Below, one piece after another: positions 7,930-18,006 of a stretch of DNA of 43,612 bases; position 1 is the first letter of the stretch, and every line of letters starts with the position of its first letter. This DNA comes from an uncultured Alphaproteobacteria bacterium (GTDB taxonomy: Bacteria; Pseudomonadota; Alphaproteobacteria; RF32; CAG-239): the NCBI GenBank assembly GCA_944392835.1, contig CALXYB010000012.1:1-43612 (forward strand), written 5' to 3'. The notes below the pieces were generated by a model. The model made no database searches. It worked only from the letters and a program-made list of their open reading frames with translations, and was not told where the DNA came from. Position numbers and translations under genes: made by a program.

Positions 7930-10540
7930 ACTCCTGCAAAAAAGATTATTGCAGCTGGCCTATACATTGATAATCTTGAGCATCTCAATAATCTTGTTTA
8001 TGCTCTATCCCGAATATTATATTTATTCGGTTATCAGTATGTTGGTTTTAAGTGTGCTTTGCCTGGGCTTAACCATCAAAACACTTCAGGCCGGAGAAGA
8101 AGCCATCAGTTACGGCGGCTTTGCCAACGAGATAATCAAAAATGATTTTAAAGCGCGCCGCATAGACAATGCACAAGGCGAACCCGTTATTCAAAATGAT
8201 GTTGCTAAAGAGCTCCTAAAAAATGAGCCGATACTGGAATATTTGGAAAAACAACTCAGCGAAAACCGCAATAATAAAGCCGCCTTTTATCGCTTGCAAA
8301 CGGCTTGTCGTAATCTCTCTTCCGAAAGAGTAACCTTAGGACTAAACCTCCATCATGAAGAAGACAAAGTCTTTGCGGAAGAAGAATGGTTTGACATCTC
8401 GGTTCGTCCGATATTTTTGAAAAAAGCAGATATTTTTGAAGGCGCATTTTCCATCAAAGCCATCAAAAAAGACACTTATTTATACTGGAACTTCCAAGAT
8501 ATTACGGCAAGCAAAAACATGGAACGCGTTTTTCAGGAAGAACGCCAAAACCTGCACGACTTTTTGGACTATATTCCGGTCGGCTTATATACCTGTGCCA
8601 AAAATTTTGAAATAGAATACGCTAACCACGCCTTTGCCAAATTGGTTGGACTTCCGCGCGAAGACATTATCGGTACGGATTTTCGCAAATATTTGGGAGA
8701 AAATCAGGAAACTCCGCAAAATACAAGCTGGTCAGGCCGACAATATTTTGTAAACAGTGCCAAAGAAACAACCGAATGTTTCGTCATTCAGGAAAGTTTT
8801 CGCAGCAACAAAGAATATAAGCTCAGAGGTGCGGCGGTTGCCGGCATTCCGTCAGATAGAGATACCAAAAAAGAACTAAGCTCTTGTCTGGATAAAATAA
8901 GCTGGCTGTTTAATGCCGCCCCGGTTGGCATCATCTTCATCAACCGTGAGGGCAAGATTACGGATTGCAATGTCAAAGTCAAAAACTTTTTGAAAACAGA
9001 AAAAGAAAAAATTTTATACCAAAGCATTTTTGACTATATCAAAGAAGAAGACAGAGCCGAGCTGGAGAAAAAATTTGCCGCAATTTATGCCTCAGTTACA
9101 ACTTCTGAATCCTTAGATGTTCATATAAACTTTGGTCAGGAGGAACACATCATCCAACTTTATATCAGCCCGATGCGCAAATTTTACTCTTTTGACATCA
9201 GTGATATAGACGGCATCGTGCTTTATATGATAGATGCCACCCAGCAAAAAACACTGGAGCTCCAATTTGCTCAAGCCCAAAAAATGCAAGCTTTAGGACA
9301 ACTTGCCGGTGGCGTATCTCATGACTTCAACAACCTCTTAACCGCCATGATAGGTTTCTGCGATTTGTTGTTGCAAAGACACGGTGTCGGCGACCCCTCT
9401 TTCTCCGATTTAATGCAAATCAAACACAACGCCAGCCGCGCGGCAGGTTTGGTAAGGCAATTATTAGCCTTTTCACGCAAACAACCGCTCAAACCCAAAC
9501 TGATAGACGTTACCGAAAACTTTGTTGAATTAAGCCATATGCTGAAACGAATTTTGGGCGAACAAATTGTTTTGGAATTTTACCACGGAACAGATTTAGG
9601 CTACATAAGGGTTGACCCCGTACAATTCTCACAAGTTATCATCAACTTAGCCGTTAACGCCAAAGATGCAATGAACGGACATGGTCGTCTGAGTATTTCC
9701 ACCCGCGTAGAAGCTTTAACCGAACCTTATCAGTTTGGTGCCGACACGATTAAACCCGGAGAGTTTGTCGTTATTGATGTCAAAGATACGGGCTGCGGTA
9801 TTCCGCCGGAAAATCTAACGCGCATTTTTGAACCTTTCTTCTCCACCAAACAAAATGTCGTCGGCTCGGGAACGGGACTGGGTTTGGCCACTGTTTACGG
9901 TATTGTACGCCAAACCGAAGGTTTCATCAAAGTAGACAGCAAAGTCGGTGCCGGAACAACTTTCTCCATTCACTTACCGCGCTTTGATTCTCTGGCAGAA
10001 GAAGATGAAAACAAGAACCCCGTCCAACAAGATAATATCAAAGCCAAAGACGGCTCTCCGGTCATTACGGTTCAAGAGCAAATCACCTCTCCTATTGCTC
10101 TAAACCAAAAACTCATTTTCGGCTTAAATATTTCAGCCATAGACCGAAGCATCAAAGAAAACCCCAATGCGACATCAACCCGCATTTTGTTCGTGGAAGA
10201 TGAAGATTCGGTTCGCTCCTTTGGAGTCAGAGCTTTAAAGAAAAAAGGCTTTGATGTTGTGGCTTGCAATTCAGCCGAGAATGCGTTAGAACAATTAGCG
10301 CAAGATAAAAACTTTGGCCTTTTGATAACCGATATGGTTATGCCTGGAATAAACGGCGCAGAACTAGCCGGCAAAGTACGCGAACAAATAGCCAATATAA
10401 AAATCATATTGGCCTCAGGTTACTCGGAGGAGATTGCCAGAAGAGAGCTTGCCGGCTCACAAGATTTTGACTTCTTGGCCAAACCCTTCAGCCTAGGAGA
10501 TTTAACCAAAAAAGTTTTTGATGTCTTGAGTAAAAACTGA
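7895..10540 (+). CDS. cckA: CckA, hybrid histidine kinase of the CtrA cell-cycle phosphorelay
   Basis: Domains in order, numbered from ATG 7895: two membrane segments within residues 10-60, two PAS-like regions (about 190-290 and 320-450), HisKA with the H-box SHDFNNLLTAMIGF (His476), HATPase_c with N-box NLAVNAKDAM, G1 DTGCGIP and G2 GTGLGLATVYG, then a receiver domain with phosphoacceptor Asp813 in TDMVMPG. The GQLAGGVSHDFNNLLTA signature and the location after flhB match alphaproteobacterial CckA, which sends phosphate through ChpT to CtrA. An in-frame TTG at 7889 is possible, but ATG 7895 has GAGG at a better distance. At 881 aa it is longer than Caulobacter CckA, mainly in the PAS region. 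Confidence 0.93.
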   Translation: MLCSLKIRRPDKLLQKRLLQLAYTLIILSISIILFMLYPEYYIYSVISMLVLSVLCLGLTIKTLQAGEEAISYGGFANEIIKNDFKARRIDNAQGEPVIQNDVAKELLKNEPILEYLEKQLSENRNNKAAFYRLQTACRNLSSERVTLGLNLHHEEDKVFAEEEWFDISVRPIFLKKADIFEGAFSIKAIKKDTYLYWNFQDITASKNMERVFQEERQNLHDFLDYIPVGLYTCAKNFEIEYANHAFAKLVGLPREDIIGTDFRKYLGENQETPQNTSWSGRQYFVNSAKETTECFVIQESFRSNKEYKLRGAAVAGIPSDRDTKKELSSCLDKISWLFNAAPVGIIFINREGKITDCNVKVKNFLKTEKEKILYQSIFDYIKEEDRAELEKKFAAIYASVTTSESLDVHINFGQEEHIIQLYISPMRKFYSFDISDIDGIVLYMIDATQQKTLELQFAQAQKMQALGQLAGGVSHDFNNLLTAMIGFCDLLLQRHGVGDPSFSDLMQIKHNASRAAGLVRQLLAFSRKQPLKPKLIDVTENFVELSHMLKRILGEQIVLEFYHGTDLGYIRVDPVQFSQVIINLAVNAKDAMNGHGRLSISTRVEALTEPYQFGADTIKPGEFVVIDVKDTGCGIPPENLTRIFEPFFSTKQNVVGSGTGLGLATVYGIVRQTEGFIKVDSKVGAGTTFSIHLPRFDSLAEEDENKNPVQQDNIKAKDGSPVITVQEQITSPIALNQKLIFGLNISAIDRSIKENPNATSTRILFVEDEDSVRSFGVRALKKKGFDVVACNSAENALEQLAQDKNFGLLITDMVMPGINGAELAGKVREQIANIKIILASGYSEEIARRELAGSQDFDFLAKPFSLGDLTKKVFDVLSKN

Positions 10541-10553
10541 TATATGGATATGG

Positions 10554-11279
10554 ATGAATAAGAACGCAAACATAGAGCAGTTGTCCTTCAGCTTTGAACA
10601 CGAACCCTACCTCGGCAAAGAGGATTTTATGGTCGCTTCTTGCAATGCTGAAGCTTTTTCTTATGTGGAAAGCTGGCCCAATTGGCCATTTTTCGCCATC
10701 TGCTTGTATGGCCCGGCCGGCTGTGGCAAAACCCATCTGGCTCACATGTTTGCCGACAATGTTTCGGTTAAAACCCATTTCCCGTATAAAATACCGCAAG
10801 TCAGAGCTTCTGATGTCAAGCCCGAAACGCTGCGCTTGTTTGAACAACATCCCTGCCTGATTGTTGAGGATTTAAATAACAATCTCAATTATGAAGCAAT
10901 GTTTCATTTATATAATCAGTATCGGAATGAAAACGGCTTTATTTTGTTTACCTCGGAAGTTGCTCCGGCAAGGCTGAATATCCCCTTGCCTGATTTACGC
11001 TCAAGACTAAATATTATCCCATCAATTGAAATCAAAGAACCCGATGATGAACTTTTGCAAGCCCTGATTGTCAAACTATTTACGGACAGACAAGTTACCA
11101 TCTCACAAGAGGTCTTAAATTATATTATTGCCAATATGCAGCGTTCTTATGCCTATGCGCGCAAACTTGTAGCCGAGATAGATAACATTTCGCTGGCTCG
11201 CAAAAGAGCCATAAGCATCCCCATCGTCAAAGAAGCTCTGGCTGTATTAAATGACAATCATCAAGGCGAACTTTTTTAA
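10554..11279 (+). CDS. hdaA: HdaA, DnaA-related regulator of replication initiation
   Basis: 241-aa AAA+ protein related to DnaA domain III but lacking the DNA-binding domain. Walker A GPAGCGKTH is near residue 54 and the Walker B equivalent is LIVEDL. Near the N-terminus QLSFSF is a probable sliding-clamp-binding motif, as expected of Hda proteins, which stimulate ATP hydrolysis by DnaA on the DNA-loaded clamp to prevent re-initiation. It starts 13 nt after cckA, so the flagellar, CtrA-signalling and replication-control genes may share a transcript. The alternative annotation is a generic DnaA/Hda-family ATPase. Confidence 0.88.
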   Translation: MNKNANIEQLSFSFEHEPYLGKEDFMVASCNAEAFSYVESWPNWPFFAICLYGPAGCGKTHLAHMFADNVSVKTHFPYKIPQVRASDVKPETLRLFEQHPCLIVEDLNNNLNYEAMFHLYNQYRNENGFILFTSEVAPARLNIPLPDLRSRLNIIPSIEIKEPDDELLQALIVKLFTDRQVTISQEVLNYIIANMQRSYAYARKLVAEIDNISLARKRAISIPIVKEALAVLNDNHQGELF

Positions 11280-11302
11280 ACAACCACAAAGAAAGACAAC
11301 AA

Positions 11303-12907
11303 ATGCTCAAAGGACTATTTTCAAAAACCCCTTGGATTAAGCTCTCCGGCACAAAATTCAATCTGGCATTTTCGGCATTTCTGCTCTTTGCCTACAATCT
11401 TCCATTTGCCAAAAAACTCTGGTCTATTGAACCTTCCGCCTTATTTGTGCTTTGCGGTATGCTCTGCGCCTTTTTACTGTTTTGCATAAGCACCACAATC
11501 TTGTTTAATAAATATACGGCCAAGCCTCTGTCTGTACTTCTATGTATTATTAACGCCTTTGTCTTTTACTTTATGGTTAGTTACAATACCCCCATTGACA
11601 AAGTAATGCTTTTAAACGTCATCCAAACAGATGTTTATGAAGTTCAGGATTTGCTCAGTTTTAGAATGCTGGCTTACTTTTTGTTTTTAGGCTTACTTCC
11701 AAGTTACCTAATATTCAAAACCCAAATAAATTACAAAAACTTCAAATCAGAATTTATCAAAGCCCTCAAAATCATTCTTGGATCGGCGATTCTTTGCGGA
11801 ATAATTATGCTCGGCGGATATCAAACAACGGACAACGTTTTTCGCAATCATCGGAATATGAAATATTACTTATCTCCCGTAAACTATATCAGCGCAAGCC
11901 TGTCCGTTGCCAAAATGCGACGCAAATCAAACCATCCTTTTGTCGTTGTCGCGCCGGATGCCGAGTTAAATAAATACTGGAAAAACAACAAGAAAAACCT
12001 TTTCGTTTTTGTTGTTGGTGAAACAGCTCGCGCAGCAAACTTCTCCTTAGGCGGCTACGAGCGCCCGACAAATGCTCCGCTCAACAAACATTTATCCGAC
12101 ATTGTCTATTACGCAGACACAACGGCTTGCGGAACATCAACTGCCGTTGCCCTACCCTGTATGTTTTCCGCTTATGGACGCAAAGATTTCAAAATCGGTT
12201 CGGAAGAATATACCGAAAATATGTTGGATATCCTAAGCAAAAGCGGCTACAAAGTCTTGTGGCGCGAAAATAATACCGGTTGCAAAAACAATTGCGACAG
12301 AGTGGAGATTGAAGACTTTTGCACCAAGAAAACCTGCTTTGATGAAATTTTGCTCACCAACTTTGCCGAGAAAATAAAGAAAAACGACGAAAACACTTTT
12401 GTTGTTTTGCACCAAACCGGCAGCCATGGTCCGGCTTATTTTGAACATTATCCCAAAGAAACAGAACAATGGTCGCCTATCTGCACAACCGAAAACCTAA
12501 GCAGTTGCAGTAAAGAAGAATTAATCAATGTCTATGATAATACGGTTTACTACACCAGCATTTTCTTGAGTAAAATTATGGATGAGTTAAACAAACTCTC
12601 AGATGAATATAATGTTGCACTGATTTATGCCTCAGACCACGGAGAATCTTTGGGGGAAAAAGGTATTTTCTTACACGCTCAGCCCTATGACACAGCGCCG
12701 GATTATCAAAAAGACATTCCGATGCTTATCTGGCTTCCAAACGATTCGGCCAATGCCTTTGGCATAGATATATCTTGCATGAAAAAAGCGGCAAATGCGC
12801 CTCATTCTCATGACAATCTATTCCACTCAGCTCTAGGTCTTGCCGGCATAAAAACAGATATATACAACAAAAACTTGGACATTTTTGCTTCTTGCAAAAA
12901 AAATTAA
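11303..12907 (+). CDS. Lipid A phosphoethanolamine transferase (EptA/MCR superfamily)
   Basis: Inner-membrane enzyme with about five N-terminal membrane segments (residues 12-170) and a periplasmic sulfatase-fold catalytic domain. Metal ligands and nucleophile are intact: Glu240 in VVGETAR, Thr280 in CGTSTAVALPC, Asp445-His446 in SDHGES, and paired cysteines C276 and C286. The family transfers phosphoethanolamine from phosphatidylethanolamine to lipid A or core sugars and lowers envelope negative charge, which confers tolerance to cationic peptides. It starts 23 nt after hdaA and precedes a TetR-RND efflux operon. It is presumably an intrinsic chromosomal gene; its exact acceptor is not predictable. 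Confidence 0.88.
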   Translation: MLKGLFSKTPWIKLSGTKFNLAFSAFLLFAYNLPFAKKLWSIEPSALFVLCGMLCAFLLFCISTTILFNKYTAKPLSVLLCIINAFVFYFMVSYNTPIDKVMLLNVIQTDVYEVQDLLSFRMLAYFLFLGLLPSYLIFKTQINYKNFKSEFIKALKIILGSAILCGIIMLGGYQTTDNVFRNHRNMKYYLSPVNYISASLSVAKMRRKSNHPFVVVAPDAELNKYWKNNKKNLFVFVVGETARAANFSLGGYERPTNAPLNKHLSDIVYYADTTACGTSTAVALPCMFSAYGRKDFKIGSEEYTENMLDILSKSGYKVLWRENNTGCKNNCDRVEIEDFCTKKTCFDEILLTNFAEKIKKNDENTFVVLHQTGSHGPAYFEHYPKETEQWSPICTTENLSSCSKEELINVYDNTVYYTSIFLSKIMDELNKLSDEYNVALIYASDHGESLGEKGIFLHAQPYDTAPDYQKDIPMLIWLPNDSANAFGIDISCMKKAANAPHSHDNLFHSALGLAGIKTDIYNKNLDIFASCKKN

Positions 12908-12939
12908 CAAGTGCAAATTTTTTATCAAAAAAAACTTGC

Positions 12940-13000
12940 AAAAATTAACGATTTATTATACATACCTACCGGAAAGTATATATAAACATTTAAAAGTAAT
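12940..13000 (+). promoter_or_regulatory. AT-rich control region upstream of the TetR-RND operon
   Basis: Between the transferase stop and the tetR start. An imperfect inverted repeat of the form TATAC...GTATA (about 12956-12979) is a plausible TetR operator. TTAA-N7-TTAT nearby resembles a CtrA half-consensus and is almost the same as a sequence upstream of the carboxypeptidase gene (both contain aaaaattaac[a/g]atttatt). Position is suggestive; symmetry is weak. Confidence 0.3.
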
Positions 13001-13011
13001 ACAGGGATATT

Positions 13012-13647
13012 ATGCCAAGAAGAACCAAAGAAGAAGCCGAGCAAACAAGGCAGGATATTTTATATTCCGCACTTGATATCTTTTGTGAAAAAGGCTATTC
13101 CAAAACCACATTTGACGAGATTGCCAAGCGCATCAACCTAACCAAAGGGGCTGTGTACTGGCATTTTCGCAACAAACCGGACATCATCACCGCGCTTATA
13201 ACGGAAGCGTTTAACCGCACCAACAACGCCATAACCGAAAAGATCCAGGAAGTTAACAATCTGGCGGATTTGCGTACACATTTTAAGTGTTTGGCAGAAA
13301 TTGTGCGAGATGTTCCCAATTACCGCAAGTTTTTATTTTTTATGCTGTTTCAGATGGAATGGTCTGAATCTTTGTTTTTACATATCGGTTCCGCTGTCAA
13401 AGAGATTCGCGACTTTCCGATAAATACCATCAAACAAGCCCTGACCAATTCACAAAAGAATGGTGAAATTTCTGAAAACATAAACATCAATGAAACAGCT
13501 GTATGCATCTTCAGCCTATGGCAAGGAATGCTTTCTTATGCCATATGCAGAAAATCATGGGTTGATTTTCCTAAACTCTTTTTAAACGGATTTGACTTAA
13601 TAATAAAAGCTCTAAAAGACGAAAGGTCAGACAATGAAACTAGGTAA
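13012..13647 (+). CDS. TetR/AcrR-family repressor of the adjacent RND pump
   Basis: 211-aa regulator. The N-terminal HTH (residues about 10-56) contains the family signature FDEIAKRINLTKGAVYWHF. The C-terminal ligand domain resembles AcrR-type regulators (EIVRDVPNYRKFLFFMLF). Its 3' end overlaps the downstream membrane-fusion gene by 14 nt, so it is translated as part of the efflux operon and most likely autoregulates it in response to pump substrates. Confidence 0.88.
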   Translation: MPRRTKEEAEQTRQDILYSALDIFCEKGYSKTTFDEIAKRINLTKGAVYWHFRNKPDIITALITEAFNRTNNAITEKIQEVNNLADLRTHFKCLAEIVRDVPNYRKFLFFMLFQMEWSESLFLHIGSAVKEIRDFPINTIKQALTNSQKNGEISENININETAVCIFSLWQGMLSYAICRKSWVDFPKLFLNGFDLIIKALKDERSDNETR

Positions 13648-14812
13648 AGTAAGTAATAGAAAAATTCTAAAACAAACTGCAATTTTGCTTTTATGCGTTG
13701 GTGCAGGCTGGTTTTTAAAAAGCCGTCTGACACCTCAAATGCCCATGATGGGAGCCGGTGGCGGCGACCCATATGTTCTGGTTCAAAAAGTTCAGCAACA
13801 AAATATCTCTCCCAAGAGAAGCTATATCGGTCATGTTGAAGCTATTAAATCTGTTGACTTACGCCCGCAAGTTACCGGTTATGTAGAAAAAGTATTGTTC
13901 CAAGAGGGTTCTTTAGTCAACGAAGGCGACATTTTATTTGTCATTGAACAAAAGCGCTATATGGCAACTGTTGAACTGCGTGAAGCAGAATTAGACAGCG
14001 CAAAGGCTAACCTGGTCAGAGCCGAGAGAGACTACAAACGTCAAAAATCCTTAAGTAGTCAAAACTATGCCTCCAAAGCCACTTTGGATACATCTGAGAG
14101 CAACTACCTGCAAGCCAAAGCCGCCGTTGCTCAAGCTGAAGCAAATCTGGAACTGGCCAAAATTGATATGGGTTATACCGAAATCAAGGCTCCGATAACC
14201 GGCTATATCGGCAAAGCTTTGGTAACGGAAGGTAACTATGTTAACTCCACAACCCAAAACTTGGCACGTATTGTACAAGTAGACCCGATTCGTGTTGCCT
14301 TTTCCGTTGCAGATAAGGATTTCTTGAATATGCGTGAACAACGCATGTCTCAAGGCAGCGATTCTATTAAAACAGAGATTGTTTTACCAAACGGCAAAGT
14401 CTTGATTAATCACCTAAAATCTCGTTTTAATGACAACGAAATCAACTCAGACACAGCCACCATCGCGGTCTATGCTGAATACAACAACAAAGACAATCTG
14501 TTAATCCCCGGCAACTATGTAGACATTCGTTTGGGTAACAAAGAAGATAAAATGGCTATTCTGGTACCGCAAGCCTCAGTTGCTCAAGACAAACATGGTA
14601 ACTATGTTATGGTTGTGGGTAACGACAACATTGCCTATGAAAGACGCGTTGTTATGGGAGATACCCTGGAAGATAAGCAAATTGTGTTAGATGGCTTAAA
14701 AGCCGATGAACGTGTCATCATCCAAGGCTTGCAAAAAGTAAGCAATGGCCAAAAAGTTCAAGTTGGTGAGATTGCCAACAATTCAGAAAAAGTTACTGTG
14801 GAGGGCAAATAA
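13634..14812 (+). CDS. RND efflux periplasmic adaptor (membrane fusion protein, AcrA/MexA type)
   Basis: 392 aa with one N-terminal membrane helix (about residues 13-30). Then come a biotinyl-lipoyl-like half (VDLRPQVTGYVEKVLFQEGSLV), an alpha-hairpin region (about 105-170, Ala/Glu-rich), and the return half with YTEIKAPITGYIGKALVTEG. The adaptor links the inner-membrane pump to an outer-membrane channel. The gene is 3 nt upstream of the transporter. There is no lipobox, so it is anchored by its N-terminal helix. Confidence 0.92.
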   Translation: MKLGKVSNRKILKQTAILLLCVGAGWFLKSRLTPQMPMMGAGGGDPYVLVQKVQQQNISPKRSYIGHVEAIKSVDLRPQVTGYVEKVLFQEGSLVNEGDILFVIEQKRYMATVELREAELDSAKANLVRAERDYKRQKSLSSQNYASKATLDTSESNYLQAKAAVAQAEANLELAKIDMGYTEIKAPITGYIGKALVTEGNYVNSTTQNLARIVQVDPIRVAFSVADKDFLNMREQRMSQGSDSIKTEIVLPNGKVLINHLKSRFNDNEINSDTATIAVYAEYNNKDNLLIPGNYVDIRLGNKEDKMAILVPQASVAQDKHGNYVMVVGNDNIAYERRVVMGDTLEDKQIVLDGLKADERVIIQGLQKVSNGQKVQVGEIANNSEKVTVEGK

Positions 14813-14815
14813 ACA

Positions 14816-17800
14816 ATGTTTTCCCGTATTTTCATTGAGCGCCCGCGCTTTGCGATGGTTATCTCCATCGTATTAACTCTTGCGGGTATCATTTCGGTAT
14901 TTTCTTTGCCGATTGCCTTGTATCCGGAAATCACACCTCCGGAAATCGTTGTTTCCGCTTCCTATCCGGGAGCCAGCGCAGAGGTTATTGCCAAAACCGT
15001 CGGTATTCCGTTGGAAGAAGAAATCAACGGTGTTGAAGACATGTTATACATGAGCTCATCTTCAGAAAACTCATCATACCAATTAACCGTAACCTTCAAG
15101 GTTGGTGTAGACCGAGATATGGCGCAAGTTAAGGTACAAAATCGTATCCAACAAGCCCAATCCAAACTCCCGTCAGACGTTACTAGACAGGGTCTAACGG
15201 TTAAGAGCCGTTCTTCAAACATCTTAGGCTTCATCAGCTTGCTCTCACCGAACAACACATATTCGCAATTAGAGTTGGCTGACTATGTTCAAAACAACAT
15301 CAAAGATAGCCTAAGCCGTGTATCCGGTGTTGGTGAAGTAAACGTTTACTCTTCAAAGTTAAGTATGCGTGTATGGTTGGATGCAGACAAAATTACGGCA
15401 TTAAACATTCCGGTAGATACGATTAAGGCAGCCATTGAAGGTCAAAACTACCAACCCTCACTGGGTAGCATTGGCGGCATCCCCGGAGACGGCACCCAAC
15501 AAATGGTTTACACCTTGCAAACTCAAGGACGTATTAATGAAGTTGAAGACTTCAAAAACATCATTGTCCGCACAGCTGAACAAGGTGGTTTGGTTTACCT
15601 TAAAGATATTGCACGCGTAGAAATCGGTGAAGAAAACTACCATGCGACATCAAAATTCAACGGCGCACCGAACGTCGCCATCGCCATCAACCAGTTGGCG
15701 GGAGCAAACGCTCTTGATGCCATGGCCGGCGTAAAAGCCGAAATAGAACGTTTGGCTCAACGTTTTCCTGAAGACATCATCTACACCATTGGTTATGACT
15801 CTACAGGCTACATTAAAGCATCCATTGAAGAAGTTGTTTTCACTTTGATTTTGACTTTTGCATTGGTTATTTTAGTCTGCTATGTTTTCTTGCAAGACTG
15901 GCGTTCAACCTTGATTCCGACCCTAACCATTCCGGTCTCTCTGTTTGCCACCTTTGCCGTTATGTTGGCTTTAGGCTACAGCTTAAACATGATGACCTTG
16001 TTTGGTCTGGTTTTGGCCATTGGTTTGGTTGTGGACGACGCTATCGTGGTTGTAGAACGTGTTCTGTTCTTAATGGAAAACGAAAAGCTCACCCCGAAAG
16101 AAGCGACCATCAAAGCTATGGAACAAGTATCAAGTGCGGTTATTGCCACGACCTTGGTGTTATTAGCTATCTTTGTACCGGTTGGTTTCTTGGGCGGTAT
16201 TACCGGACAAATTTACAAACAATTCGCGATTGCGATTTCAACTTCGGTAACCTTCTCTTCTATCAATGCTTTGACCTTATCTCCGGCTTTGTGCGCAACC
16301 TTGCTGAAACCACTCAAACCGGCACAATCAGGTCCGCTGTTTTGGTTTAACCGCATCGTTAATCGCACCCGCGATCGTTATGCTTCCGTTGTTGGTTTAT
16401 TAGGACGCAAAGTCAGCGTTATCTTCCTTCTGATGATAATGTTATTTGCCGGTGTAGGCGGATTCTTACATATCAGCCAAACATCATTCATTCCGTCCGA
16501 AGACCAAGGCGTTATCTTCATGAACATTCAGTTGCCTGAGGGTGCAACCCGTAACCGCACACAAGAATTTGTTGATAAGATTTACCCCTTGGTTAAAGAA
16601 GAACCCGGCGTAGACAATGTAATGAACGTTGTTGGCGCCAGTATGATTGGCGGTTCCGGCGAAAACGTCGCCATGGGTATTATTACTTTACACCCCTGGA
16701 ACGAACGTAAAGGAGATGAACTCTATTCATCAAACATCTTAAACCGCATTCGCGCCAAAGTTACAGGTCTGCCGGAAGCAGAAATTCAATTATTTGAACC
16801 GCCTGCAATTATGGGCTTAGGTATGAGTGGTGGTATGGATTATCGTCTGCAAGCCTTAAACTCTGACGACCCGCAACAACTTGAGGCCGTTTTAAGGAGC
16901 TTTTTGGCAAAAGTTAACCAAAACCCCAATATCTCATATGCCTATACGACTTATACGGCTCAAACCCCGAACTACTATATTACGATTGATAAAGAAAAAG
17001 CTGAGGCTATGAAAGTAAGTATCGGTAGTATTTATAGTGTTCTGCAAAACTACTTGGGTTCAAGCTATGTTAACGACGTTAACTTCGGCACACAAGTAAA
17101 CAAGGTTATGATTCAGGCTGACTGGAAATTCCGTAAGGATTTGGAAAGCTTGAAAAAACTGCATGTTCAAAACCAAAACGGCGAGATGGTTCCGCTGGAA
17201 TCAGTTATCTCAATGAAAAAAGTTTTGGCTCCGCGTGTTGTAACTCGTTATAACCAATATCCGAGTGCATCCATCACAGCCGTACAAAACCAAGCCTCCA
17301 GTACAGGTCAAGCCATGGGTGCAATGGAAGAAATGTCCGCAAGCCTGCCCAATGGTTTCAGCTACGATTGGTCCGGCATGAGCTATCAAGAAAAATCCAG
17401 CAGCGGACAAATCGGCTACTTAATTGTGCTGGCGATGACCTTTGCTTACCTGTTCTTGGTTGCTCAATATGAGAGCTGGTCAACACCTCTGCCGGTTTTA
17501 ACCTCTGTATCCGTGGCTATGCTTGGTGCTTTGGCTGGTCTGTTCATCACAGGTCTCCCGCTGAGTATTTACGCTCAGTTAGGTCTGATTTTGTTGGTAG
17601 GTTTGGCAGCCAAGAACGCTATTTTGATTGTTGAGTTCTCCAAAGAAGAAAGAGAAAAAGGCTCTTCAATCATCAAAGCGGCAACAACTGGTACCAAAGA
17701 ACGTTTCCGCGCGGTCTTAATGACGGCCTTCACCTTCATCTTAGGCGTTTTGCCGATGATTGTGGCCACAGGCGCCGGCGCGGCCAGCCGAATTGCCATC

Positions 17801-17929
17801 GGTGTTCCGGTATTTTACGGAATGTTGCTTGGTACGGCAGCTGGTCTGATTATCATTCCATTGTTGTACATTCTCTTCCAGACCTGGCGAGAAAATACTT
17901 ACAAATGGAAAAATAAAAAAGCCGAATAA
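14816..17929 (+). CDS. RND multidrug efflux transporter (HAE1, AcrB/MexB type)
   Basis: 1037-aa inner-membrane pump of full family length. It opens [19 protein letters not shown], with Asp407 and Asp408 in [12 protein letters not shown] and Lys933 in GLAAKNAIL forming the proton-relay set seen in AcrB. Twelve membrane helices and two large periplasmic loops fit the sequence. No TolC-like channel is encoded in the window, so the pump must use one encoded elsewhere. Two terminators follow the stop. Confidence 0.95.
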   Translation: MFSRIFIERPRFAMVISIVLTLAGIISVFSLPIALYPEITPPEIVVSASYPGASAEVIAKTVGIPLEEEINGVEDMLYMSSSSENSSYQLTVTFKVGVDRDMAQVKVQNRIQQAQSKLPSDVTRQGLTVKSRSSNILGFISLLSPNNTYSQLELADYVQNNIKDSLSRVSGVGEVNVYSSKLSMRVWLDADKITALNIPVDTIKAAIEGQNYQPSLGSIGGIPGDGTQQMVYTLQTQGRINEVEDFKNIIVRTAEQGGLVYLKDIARVEIGEENYHATSKFNGAPNVAIAINQLAGANALDAMAGVKAEIERLAQRFPEDIIYTIGYDSTGYIKASIEEVVFTLILTFALVILVCYVFLQDWRSTLIPTLTIPVSLFATFAVMLALGYSLNMMTLFGLVLAIGLVVDDAIVVVERVLFLMENEKLTPKEATIKAMEQVSSAVIATTLVLLAIFVPVGFLGGITGQIYKQFAIAISTSVTFSSINALTLSPALCATLLKPLKPAQSGPLFWFNRIVNRTRDRYASVVGLLGRKVSVIFLLMIMLFAGVGGFLHISQTSFIPSEDQGVIFMNIQLPEGATRNRTQEFVDKIYPLVKEEPGVDNVMNVVGASMIGGSGENVAMGIITLHPWNERKGDELYSSNILNRIRAKVTGLPEAEIQLFEPPAIMGLGMSGGMDYRLQALNSDDPQQLEAVLRSFLAKVNQNPNISYAYTTYTAQTPNYYITIDKEKAEAMKVSIGSIYSVLQNYLGSSYVNDVNFGTQVNKVMIQADWKFRKDLESLKKLHVQNQNGEMVPLESVISMKKVLAPRVVTRYNQYPSASITAVQNQASSTGQAMGAMEEMSASLPNGFSYDWSGMSYQEKSSSGQIGYLIVLAMTFAYLFLVAQYESWSTPLPVLTSVSVAMLGALAGLFITGLPLSIYAQLGLILLVGLAAKNAILIVEFSKEEREKGSSIIKAATTGTKERFRAVLMTAFTFILGVLPMIVATGAGAASRIAIGVPVFYGMLLGTAAGLIIIPLLYILFQTWRENTYKWKNKKAE

Positions 17930-17931
17930 TC

Positions 17932-17962
17932 AAAAGCCCCTCTTCTCCGAGGGGCTTTCTTT
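17932..17962 (+). terminator. Terminator of the RND efflux operon
   Basis: Perfect 10-bp stem (17933-17942 with 17949-17958: aaagcccctc / gaggggcttt) followed by a T-rich tract, directly after the transporter stop. Confidence 0.9.
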
Positions 17963-17971
17963 TACACAGAC

Positions 17972-18004
17972 AAAAAAATCCTCGCTCACTGCGAGGATTT
18001 TTTA
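17972..18004. terminator. Bidirectional terminator between the efflux operon and the S66 peptidase
   Basis: Stem aaaaaatcctcgc / gcgaggatttttt (17973-17985 with 17991-18003). A and T runs on both sides let it serve the leftward peptidase gene as well as the rightward operon. Confidence 0.88.
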
Positions 18005-18006
18005 AC

